Source of the DNA: a bacterium
GTDB lineage: Bacteria; Patescibacteriota; Minisyncoccia; Phycocordibacterales; UBA6065
Assembly: GCA_030648825.1 (NCBI GenBank)
Contig: JAUSGU010000060.1
Span: forward strand, 1 to 6,028
DNA: 6,028 nt
Direction of reading: 5' to 3'
The translations under genes and the position numbers were made by a program. The notes beneath the pieces are model-generated. The model ran no database searches. It was not told the DNA's origin and was given only the letters and a program-made list of their open reading frames with translations. Of this stretch, positions 1-5,154 are shown one piece after another; position 1 is the first letter of the stretch; each line of letters starts with the position of its first letter.

Positions 1-2202
1 CATGCGAACATCTCTTTCCGAGCCTCGATGCTTCAAATATTCGTCTATACGAATCATAGCAAGTTTTACAATATCGGCTTCCGTGCCCTGAATAGGGGCA
101 TTTATAGCCATGCGCTCGGCGGAGGCGCGAATAAAAGGAAGCTTGGATTTGATTCCCTCAAAGTAACGCCGTCTGCCGAAAAAAGTCTCCGTATATCCGC
201 GACGAGCGGTTTCCGCTTTCACTCTCTCCAAATAATCGCGCAAGCCTGAAAATTTTTCAAAGTATTCATTATAGAATTTTTGGGCAGTGGCGCGATCGCA
301 ACCTATATTTGCACGGAGAGCATTCACGCCCATACCGTACATGACGCCGAAGTTTATAACTTTGGCTTGACCTCTCATGGTTTTTGTCACTTTGTCGGTC
401 GGCACACCGAATACTTGCGAAGCAACCGCCGTATGGACATCTCCTCCCCTTCTGAATATATCTATAAATTTTTCATCACCTGACAAAAAGGCAGCAATAC
501 GCAATTCTATTTGTGAATAATCAAAAGCGACGAGCTTCCAACCTTTTTCCGCTATAAATGCGTTACGAATTTTCCTGCCGAGCTCGGTTTTGTTCGGAAT
601 ATTTTGAATATTCGGATCTTTTGAAGCCATGCGCCCCGTGGCACTACCCGATTGAATAAAAGTTGAGTGTAGACGCGATTTGTCATCGAGCATTGTCGGA
701 ATTGTGTCCAGATAAGTGCCGATGAGTTTTGAAAGTTCTCGATGTTTTAAAATATCGTCAATGATTGGATGTTCATCACGCAATTTTTCAAGCTCTGATT
801 CTTTTGTTGACAACGCCCCACCCGCAGTTTTCTTTTGGCCTTTAGTTTTGAGTCCCAGTTTTACATAGAGAACTTCACCGAGTTGTTTCGGAGAACTAAC
901 GTTGAATTCCGTGTCAGCGAGCTTCCATATACTCTTTTCAAGTGTCGCCAAAGCCTTTTTATATTCCGTTCCCAGTTCAACTAAATATTTTTTATCAATC
1001 TTTACACCGACCTCTTTCATCTCGTTCAAAATAGGTATGAGCGGTCTCTCTATGTCATTCCAGAGCTTTGTTAAGCCGTGTCTTTCAATTTCTTTTTCCA
1101 GCATATTATACGCATCGGTAAAATTTTTGGCATTTGTAAAACCCATGATGTCTTCAATCTTTGGGTCTGTTAGATTTGAATTTATAAGCCACATCATGAT
1201 GGCGGCTTCGCGAAATTTGATTTCTGAAATTTCTTTTACCGCCTTTTCTGTTTCTAATTTTGGTTCTGTTTGTAATTCCGTTTTCGGTTCTGTTTGCGTG
1301 GTGCCCAAAACATTTTTTAATCGCGTAATCATAGTCCGAAACTCCAGATCAGAAAAGAGTTTCGCCGCTTTTTCAACATCAACCGTTTCTCTCCAGATTT
1401 TTTCCGGCAATTTCCAATCTATAGGCGCGTCACGGCGGATAGTAGCAAGCACTTTTGAAAATCTGGCATCTTCTTCACCTGTTTCCAGTAGTTCTATAAT
1501 GCGTGGGGTTATACCCGCCTCTTTAAACTTCTCTTTATTTTTCTTCAAGGCTTTATAAATATCATCTATATCTCCAAATTTTGTTATGAGTATAGTCGCC
1601 GTCTTTTCACCTATGCCTTTTATACCGATTATATTATCGCTCGGATCGCCACGCAGACCTTTGTAATCAGGCAAGAGTTCCGGACCAAACCCAAAACGCT
1701 CTCTCACCAATTTTTCGTCATATATAATCGTATCTTTTATGCCTTTTTTCAGAGTATAAACTCGAACTTTTTCGCCGGAGACGAGTTGGAGAGTATCCAT
1801 ATCACCCGAAGCGATAATCACTTCTATATTTTTATCCTTCAAAGTTTTCTCTACAATTGTTCCCAAAATATCATCGGCCTCAAAGCCCTCGCGGTCATAT
1901 ATGGGAATATCCAGAGCATTAAAAATATCGCGAGAACGAATTATTTGCGCTATCAATTCCGTATCGGTTTTTGCTCGGCCTGCCTTGTAGTCTTTGTACG
2001 CTTCATGTCTATGAGTCGGCTTCGGCAAGTCATATGTCGCCACGATATAATCCGGCCTGAGCTTTTCTATAATGCCAATCAGCATCGTAGAGAGCCCGTA
2101 CAGAGCCCCCGTCGCCTCACCAGCAGAAGTCGCAAAATCCGGCAGAGCGTGATATGCCCGATGGAGTATGGCATGGGAATCTAGGAGAATAAGTCTTTTC
2201 AC
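1..2202 (-). CDS. polA: DNA polymerase I, partial (C-terminal end beyond the left edge)
   Basis: This gene encodes a family A DNA polymerase with a 5' flap endonuclease, acting in Okazaki-fragment maturation and repair synthesis. I translated 734 codons on the minus strand from a GTG at 2202; the protein begins VKRLILLDSHA, as Pol I proteins do. Flap-endonuclease features are D8, EADD (108-111), SGDMD (132-136) and the helix-hairpin-helix loop from GLRGDPSDN (182-190). Residues about 301-327 form a charged linker, and about 328-382 are a short remnant where the 3'-5' exonuclease should be. The polymerase domain starts near IERPL (384-388). Motif A is DYSQIELR (561-568). The O-helix carries R610, K614, F618 and Y622. 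Motif C (VHDE-like) would lie beyond the window. Motif A lies 144 residues earlier than in E. coli (D705) and 49 earlier than in Taq (D610), so the loss is internal. The gene is coupled to tsaE upstream. The family assignment is very secure. Confidence 0.97.
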   Translation of the reverse strand, partial: MKRLILLDSHAILHRAYHALPDFATSAGEATGALYGLSTMLIGIIEKLRPDYIVATYDLPKPTHRHEAYKDYKAGRAKTDTELIAQIIRSRDIFNALDIPIYDREGFEADDILGTIVEKTLKDKNIEVIIASGDMDTLQLVSGEKVRVYTLKKGIKDTIIYDEKLVRERFGFGPELLPDYKGLRGDPSDNIIGIKGIGEKTATILITKFGDIDDIYKALKKNKEKFKEAGITPRIIELLETGEEDARFSKVLATIRRDAPIDWKLPEKIWRETVDVEKAAKLFSDLEFRTMITRLKNVLGTTQTEPKTELQTEPKLETEKAVKEISEIKFREAAIMMWLINSNLTDPKIEDIMGFTNAKNFTDAYNMLEKEIERHGLTKLWNDIERPLIPILNEMKEVGVKIDKKYLVELGTEYKKALATLEKSIWKLADTEFNVSSPKQLGEVLYVKLGLKTKGQKKTAGGALSTKESELEKLRDEHPIIDDILKHRELSKLIGTYLDTIPTMLDDKSRLHSTFIQSGSATGRMASKDPNIQNIPNKTELGRKIRNAFIAEKGWKLVAFDYSQIELRIAAFLSGDEKFIDIFRRGGDVHTAVASQVFGVPTDKVTKTMRGQAKVINFGVMYGMGVNALRANIGCDRATAQKFYNEYFEKFSGLRDYLERVKAETARRGYTETFFGRRRYFEGIKSKLPFIRASAERMAINAPIQGTEADIVKLAMIRIDEYLKHRGSERDVRM
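1246..1296 (-). repeat. Short imperfect repeats encoding the polA interdomain linker
   Basis: The 8-mer ttctgttt occurs three times (1246-1253, 1264-1271, 1288-1295), and the longer form ggttctgtttg occurs twice, 24 bases apart. The spacings of 18 and 24 bases are whole numbers of codons. On the coding strand they give ETEK, QTEPK and QTEPK in the linker between the flap-endonuclease and polymerase halves of Pol I. A low-complexity, in-frame repeat of this kind suggests a flexible tether that can change length by slippage. Confidence 0.6.
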
Positions 2203-2208
2203 CTCTTA
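2200..2208 (-). promoter_or_regulatory. tsaE stop / polA start junction with overlapping ribosome binding site
   Basis: Read on the minus strand, the junction is TAA GAG GTG. TAA ends tsaE and GTG starts polA, with one sense codon between them in the same frame. The Shine-Dalgarno-like AAGAGG (2207-2202) runs into the GTG itself, so it cannot sit at the usual 5-9 base distance. Homology forces this start, because the next in-frame ATG would remove the catalytic D8. Translation of polA most likely depends on ribosomes finishing tsaE and restarting. Confidence 0.6.
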
Positions 2209-2643
2209 ATTAAACACTATTTCCCGAGTATTCTCATCTATGAACATAAAAGAGATTTTCACCGCATTTTTCGGCAACGCTTCCCCTATATTTTCCGGCC
2301 ATTCTATGAGAATGAGGTTTCCGAAATCTCGAATCAAAGTTTTCCAGCCGAGCTTTTCAATTTCCTCGGCTTTTTCCAATCTATAGGCATCTACATGTAT
2401 GAATTTTTTGAAGAAAAACTCTTTTGAATCCAAATCATAACTTTTTATAATGACAAAAGTCGGACTGGTTACTTCTCTCTCATGTATGTCAAAGGTTTCA
2501 GCCAAAGCTCTGGCAAATGTCGTCTTGCCAGAACCCAGATCGCCAGAAAGCGCTATCACAAAAGCCCCATCAGTATGTGGAGTAACTTTTTTGACAAATT
2601 TTCGGGCTATTTCTTTGGTTTCTTTCAAACTTTTTGAGATCAT
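2206..2643 (-). CDS. tsaE: tRNA threonylcarbamoyladenosine (t6A) biosynthesis ATPase TsaE
   Basis: TsaE is the small P-loop ATPase that works with TsaB and TsaD to make t6A at position 37 of ANN-decoding tRNAs in the cytoplasm. The 145-residue product has the usual family length. It shows the Walker A motif GDLGSGKTT (34-42), the family signature TSPTF (59-63), HVDAYRL (83-89) with the conserved His, Asp and Tyr-Arg, and LIEWPE (112-117). The ATG at 2643 is preferred because an extended -10 box ends exactly six bases upstream and there is no ribosome binding site, which points to a leaderless mRNA. tsaB and tsaD are not in the window. The downstream partner is polA, and the divergent neighbour is pilB. 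The identification is secure. Confidence 0.95.
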   Translation of the reverse strand: MISKSLKETKEIARKFVKKVTPHTDGAFVIALSGDLGSGKTTFARALAETFDIHEREVTSPTFVIIKSYDLDSKEFFFKKFIHVDAYRLEKAEEIEKLGWKTLIRDFGNLILIEWPENIGEALPKNAVKISFMFIDENTREIVFN

Positions 2644-2658
2644 GGAGAAATTATAGCA
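2644..2658 (-). promoter_or_regulatory. Extended -10 promoter for leaderless tsaE-polA mRNA
   Basis: On the minus strand TGCTATAAT (2658-2650) is a consensus extended -10 box. TTCTCC (2649-2644) follows and then the ATG. A start seven bases after the box would fall on the A of ATG, giving a leaderless message. There is no good -35 hexamer 16-18 bases upstream; that position falls in the palindrome arm (CATCTC). An extended -10 can work without a strong -35. Confidence 0.7.
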
Positions 2659-2698
2659 ATTTCAAGGCGAAAGAGATGTTTCTGTGGAGACTTTCGGA

Positions 2699-2714
2699 GG
2701 ACGCGTAGGCGTCC
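2699..2714. other. Inner hairpin 1 of the tsaE-pilB palindrome
   Basis: GGACGC (2699-2704) and GCGTCC (2709-2714) pair perfectly around a GTAG loop. Two more pairs (TC 2694-2695 with GA 2715-2716) could form across a three-base bulge. Confidence 0.75.
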
Positions 2715-2726
2715 GACAACGAGACG

Positions 2727-2744
2727 CTCGGCCAGCAGGCCGAG
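2727..2744. other. Inner hairpin 2 of the tsaE-pilB palindrome
   Basis: CTCGGCC (2727-2733) and GGCCGAG (2738-2744) pair perfectly around an AGCA loop. This seven-pair stem, almost all G-C, is the most stable small structure in the window. Confidence 0.8.
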
Positions 2745-2784
2745 ACGGCGTGCTCCACAGAAACATCTCTTTCGCCTTTTTACA

Positions 2785-2799
2785 TGCTAAAATATCTTC
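2785..2799 (+). promoter_or_regulatory. Extended -10 promoter for leaderless pilB mRNA
   Basis: TGCTAAAAT (2785-2793) is an extended -10 box one base from consensus, followed by ATCTTC and the ATG of pilB at 2800. The geometry copies the tsaE promoter: TGC, an A/T-rich hexamer, six bases, ATG. No Shine-Dalgarno sequence precedes pilB, so a leaderless message is predicted. The -35 position lies in the right palindrome arm (ATCTCT) and is not a consensus hexamer. Confidence 0.65.
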
Positions 2800-4476
2800 A
2801 TGGTTATATCCTTTGACGAAGAAAAACAAGACAAAAAACTAGACGAATTCAAACATCGCGAAGAAGAAGACATTGCCCAAATCGTAGCCAGCCGTGAAGG
2901 ACTGGAGTATGTAGACCTCACTCCCGTGCCTGTAAATATGGACGCCCTGCGTATCATTACTGAAGCCGAAGCGCGTGAGGCAAAACTCGCCCCTTTTAGC
3001 CTCATAGGCAAACGCCTGAAAATCGCCGTCATCTCTCCAGCAAATGAAAAAACCAAACGGGCGATAGATATCATCACATCCAAAGGCTACGAAATAACCA
3101 TAGCCGTAGCGAGCCAGATGAGTCTGGAAAAAGTTTGGGCCCGTTATAGTGATCTATCGTATTCTACGGAAACAAAAGCTGGTGCCTTGGACATTTCTAG
3201 CGAAGATATCAAAACTTTTATAAGCAAAATAAGAACAATAGAAGATGTAAAGAAAAATATAGAAGAAATTCTCAAACTCAAAAAAGGCTTTCGTATATCA
3301 AAAATTCTGGAAATAGTCTTGTCGGGTGGACTCGCCACAAAAGCAAGCGACATCCATATAGAACCGGAAGAAGACTATGTTCGTCTCCGTTATCGTCTGG
3401 ACGGTGTGCTCACCGATATCATGACTTTTGATCTAGAAACATTCAATCTGCTCTTATCTCGTGTAAAACTACTTTCTAGTCTAAAATTAAATATAAAATC
3501 AGAAGCTCAAGACGGTAGATTCAGCGTTAAAATTGGCGACGACGATATAGAAATTCGTACATCCATCCTGCCCGGTGCATACAATGAGTCAGTGGTTTTG
3601 CGCTTGCTCAATCCAAAGTCAATTCAAGTGCCCTTAGAAGAACTCGGCATTCATCAAAAACTTTTAGGGTTAATTATGAGAGAAATCGCCAAACCAAACG
3701 GTATGGTTCTCACCACTGGACCTACAGGATCTGGTAAAACAACAACTCTCTATGCCTTTCTCCGAAAAATCCACACACCGGGCGTGAAAATTATCACTAT
3801 AGAAGACCCGATTGAATATCATCTACCCGGTATCGTTCAGACACAGGTAAACACTGAAAAAAATTATTCATTCGCTCTCGGCTTACGTTCTGCCTTGCGT
3901 CAGGATCCCGATATTATAATGATCGGTGAAATTCGCGATTCCGAAACGGCGCAAACAGCCATTAATTCCGCCCTGACAGGCCATCTCGTCTTTTCAACCC
4001 TCCACACAAATAGTGCCGCCGGTTCCTTTCCTCGTCTCATAGATCTAGGCGTAAATCCCAGAGTCATTTCTAGCGCTATAAACATGGCTCTGGCGCAACG
4101 TCTGGTGAGAAAACTCTGTCCTACCTGCAAAAAAGAAGAAACTTTGTCGGGCAGAGACAAAGAGAGAATAGAAAAAATAATCGCCTCAATCATAGATAAA
4201 AAAGAAGTGCCAGAAAATAGAAATAGCCAATGGAAACCTGTCGGTTGCGCGGAATGTAATAAAACCGGTTACCGCGGTCGTATAGGCATATATGAAGGGA
4301 TTCTCATAACGGAAGAAATAAATAAAGCTATAGAATACTCAACAAGCGAAAAAGAAATCGACAAGGTTGCAATAAATCAAGGTATACTCTCCATGCTCCA
4401 AGACGGCGCCATAAAAATTCTGAAAGGTGTTACTTCTTTTGAGGAATTGGAGAGAGTTATAAGCATAGAAGATTAA
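2800..4476 (+). CDS. pilB: Type IV pilus assembly / type II secretion ATPase (PilB/GspE family)
   Basis: This cytoplasmic hexameric ATPase powers pilus extension by driving pilin polymerisation at the inner-membrane platform. The 558-residue protein is complete. Residues about 20-115 match the MshEN/GspE N-terminal domain (EGLEYVDLTPVPVN, then LIGKRLKIAVISPAN). The N2 domain follows with ASDIHIEP (182-189) and RYRLDG (197-202). The motor core has Walker A GPTGSGKTTT (307-316, K313), Asp box ITIEDPIEYH (332-341), Walker B DPDIIMIGEIRD (369-380, E377) and His box TGHLVFSTLHTN (393-404). Cysteines C440, C443, C483 and C486 form the zinc site typical of PilB/GspE and absent from the retraction ATPase PilT, which supports an assembly role. 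The start ATG follows an extended -10 box by six bases. No pilC, pilT, pilM or pilin gene follows; the next gene encodes a coiled coil. PilB and GspE cannot be separated with full certainty, but a type IV pilus role is likelier. Confidence 0.94.
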   Translation: MVISFDEEKQDKKLDEFKHREEEDIAQIVASREGLEYVDLTPVPVNMDALRIITEAEAREAKLAPFSLIGKRLKIAVISPANEKTKRAIDIITSKGYEITIAVASQMSLEKVWARYSDLSYSTETKAGALDISSEDIKTFISKIRTIEDVKKNIEEILKLKKGFRISKILEIVLSGGLATKASDIHIEPEEDYVRLRYRLDGVLTDIMTFDLETFNLLLSRVKLLSSLKLNIKSEAQDGRFSVKIGDDDIEIRTSILPGAYNESVVLRLLNPKSIQVPLEELGIHQKLLGLIMREIAKPNGMVLTTGPTGSGKTTTLYAFLRKIHTPGVKIITIEDPIEYHLPGIVQTQVNTEKNYSFALGLRSALRQDPDIIMIGEIRDSETAQTAINSALTGHLVFSTLHTNSAAGSFPRLIDLGVNPRVISSAINMALAQRLVRKLCPTCKKEETLSGRDKERIEKIIASIIDKKEVPENRNSQWKPVGCAECNKTGYRGRIGIYEGILITEEINKAIEYSTSEKEIDKVAINQGILSMLQDGAIKILKGVTSFEELERVISIED

Positions 4477-4480
4477 ATAT

Positions 4481-4816
4481 ATGATGAATCAAAAAATAGA
4501 TATAGCGGGAAAAATCAGAGAACTAGAATCAGAGATGGACAGAAGCGCTCATCAATTTCAGACAAAACAAGTAGAAATTGAAAAAATAAAATTGGATATA
4601 CAAACTAGAGAAAGAGCTCTGGAAACAGAAATACAAAAATTAAAAGCCGAAACCGAAAGAGATCTGGCCAAAAAACGTTCCGATTTAAGTAGAACAGAAA
4701 GGGATCTTGATGTTTTTAAGCGTGAACATGACAAACATAACCAAGAATTGGAAAGATTCCGCCACGCGCTCGACGAAGTTTTGCAGGAGGAGAGAATGGC
4801 CGTCCATAAAAAATAA
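4481..4816 (+). CDS. Small coiled-coil protein of unknown function
   Basis: I do not recognise a family. The 111-residue product is almost wholly charged and helical, with heptad-like spacing of Ile, Leu and Val from about residue 8 to 100 (for example KIRELESEMD and EIEKIKLDIQTRERALETEI). It has no cysteine, no signal peptide and no membrane segment, so it is probably a soluble dimeric or trimeric coiled coil. The start is ATG at 4481 or the adjacent ATG at 4484. No clear ribosome binding site is present. The gene begins four bases after the pilB stop, so both are probably on one transcript and translationally coupled. A role in pilus assembly is suggested only by this position. Confidence 0.75.
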   Translation: MMNQKIDIAGKIRELESEMDRSAHQFQTKQVEIEKIKLDIQTRERALETEIQKLKAETERDLAKKRSDLSRTERDLDVFKREHDKHNQELERFRHALDEVLQEERMAVHKK

Positions 4817-4874
4817 AACTTTTCCAAAGAGCTTTTTTGTGTTCTTTCTCTTTTCGGCTATTGCGTGCGAAAAT

Positions 4875-4880
4875 AGGAGG
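4875..4880 (+). promoter_or_regulatory. Consensus Shine-Dalgarno site (AGGAGG) before a mini reading frame
   Basis: AGGAGG lies six bases upstream of an ATG at 4887, the ideal distance. It is the only consensus ribosome binding site I see ahead of a start codon in this window; tsaE, pilB and ruvB have none. No long gene follows it. Confidence 0.55.
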
Positions 4881-4886
4881 AGTAGT

Positions 4887-4913
4887 ATGAAAAAAGAAAA
4901 TCGCTCTGTGTAA
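4887..4913 (+). CDS. Possible 8-residue leader peptide (MKKENRSV)
   Basis: The frame reads ATG AAA AAA GAA AAT CGC TCT GTG TAA and encodes MKKENRSV. Its support is the consensus AGGAGG six bases upstream, a hairpin spanning its last codons and stop, and its place ahead of a large structured element and ruvB. It has no run of one amino acid, so classical amino-acid attenuation is not indicated. The same frame is open further upstream. A GTG at 4839 would give a 24-residue peptide beginning (V/M)FFLFSAIAC, which resembles a lipoprotein signal with a lipobox cysteine. The AGGAGG argues for the ATG at 4887. It may not be translated at all. Confidence 0.3.
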   Translation: MKKENRSV

Positions 4914-4921
4914 ACGAGCGA
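4901..4921 (+). other. Hairpin overlapping the mini-frame stop codon
   Basis: TCGCTC (4901-4906) pairs with GAGCGA (4916-4921) around a nine-base loop that contains the TAA stop. The 3' arm can instead pair in CGAG (4915-4918) with CTCG (4924-4927), a weaker and mutually exclusive hairpin. No T-run follows, so it is not an intrinsic terminator. Confidence 0.5.
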
Positions 4922-4937
4922 CTCTCGATAAAGTTCC

Positions 4938-5090
4938 AGAACATAAATCTCTAAGCAATACTTACAGATGTGCATCTAAAGTTAAGCAGAGTTCAAAGGA
5001 TAGCCCCAGTATAAACCGGAGTCTAACCAGAACGTCCCGAGAATATCAACTAGTAAACCAAAGGTTTAATTGCTTAGAGATTTATGTTCT
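4938..5090. repeat. 153-nt element closed by a perfect 22-bp inverted repeat; candidate structured RNA
   Basis: The arms 4938-4959 (AGAACATAAATC...) and 5069-5090 are exact reverse complements over 22 bases. After one mismatch, three more pairs and a G-U follow outward (4933-4936 with 5092-5095). A hairpin AGAT-GTGC-ATCT (4966-4977) lies near the left arm. TAAACC-AAA-GGTTTA (5054-5068) abuts the right arm exactly. About 76 bases lie between them. I could not match it to 5S rRNA, 6S RNA, tmRNA, SRP RNA, RNase P RNA or a tRNA. There is no trailing T-run. A weak -10-like GATAAA (4927-4932) would place a plus-strand start at the foot of the stem. It may be a free RNA, a folded leader of ruvB, or a palindromic mobile element; strand and function are unknown. 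Confidence 0.8.
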
Positions 5091-5154
5091 TGAATCGAAT
5101 ATTTCAAATACTGTCATAACTTCAATATTGCCATCCTAGCATAAAGCACAATAT

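Larger units (their letters stand above)
2664..2778. repeat. Large palindrome between divergent tsaE and pilB (26-bp perfect inverted repeat)
   Basis: The arms 2664-2689 (AAGGCGAAAGAG... TGTGGAG) and 2753-2778 are exact reverse complements over 26 bases. They enclose a 63-base loop that is about two-thirds G+C, well above the flanking genes. Two further perfect hairpins lie in the loop, so the single strand could fold into a three-way junction and the duplex into a cruciform. No reading frame of note crosses it, and I see no target-site duplication at its ends. Because the arms are identical, tsaE and pilB each have the same sequence upstream, ending five and six bases before their -10 boxes. 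It could be a symmetric operator, a small RNA or a palindromic mobile element; the sequence does not decide which. Confidence 0.9.
4817..5154. other. Intergenic region of 338 bases between the coiled-coil gene and ruvB
   Basis: No conserved protein gene is recognisable here. The region holds an AGGAGG site with an 8-codon frame (4875-4913), a hairpin over that frame's stop (4901-4921) and a 153-nt inverted-repeat element (4938-5090). The last 64 bases before ruvB (5091-5154) are A/T-rich with no clear promoter. It is the longest non-coding stretch in an otherwise tightly packed window. Confidence 0.7.

Noticed and set aside
7..18. AACATCTCTTTC, a 12-base match to the palindrome arm, inside polA
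   Set aside because: It is coding sequence (ERDV on the minus strand), and one 12-base match is expected by chance in a window of this size.
902..1558. Plus-strand open frame of 218 codons
   Set aside because: It lies antisense to polA, whose protein is clearly conserved; the plus-strand translation is Ser/Phe-rich and typical of an antisense shadow.
2664..2783. Palindrome plus TTTTT read as a bidirectional terminator
   Set aside because: The flanking genes point away from it and their promoters lie just outside, so no transcript arrives there to be terminated in the usual way.
4819..4838. Possible intrinsic terminator after the coiled-coil gene (CTTT-TCC-AAAG then a T-run)
   Set aside because: The stem has only four A/T-dominated pairs and is separated from the T-run, so it would be too weak to claim.
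4981..4988. GTTAAGC next to AAA, resembling the AAGUUAAGC signature of 5S rRNA
   Set aside because: The flanking CCGAAC motif, loop E and the short terminal helix of 5S rRNA are absent, and the closing stem here is over 20 bp. The match is probably chance.
4938..5090. Retron ncRNA (arms as a1/a2 repeats)
   Set aside because: No reverse transcriptase gene is adjacent and no long msd hairpin is seen; ruvB follows directly.
5090..5150. Possible promoters for ruvB (TTGAAT with CATAAC; CATAAA near the start)
   Set aside because: Spacing is 19 bases in the first case and there is no -35 in the second; neither resembles the clear extended -10 boxes at tsaE and pilB.
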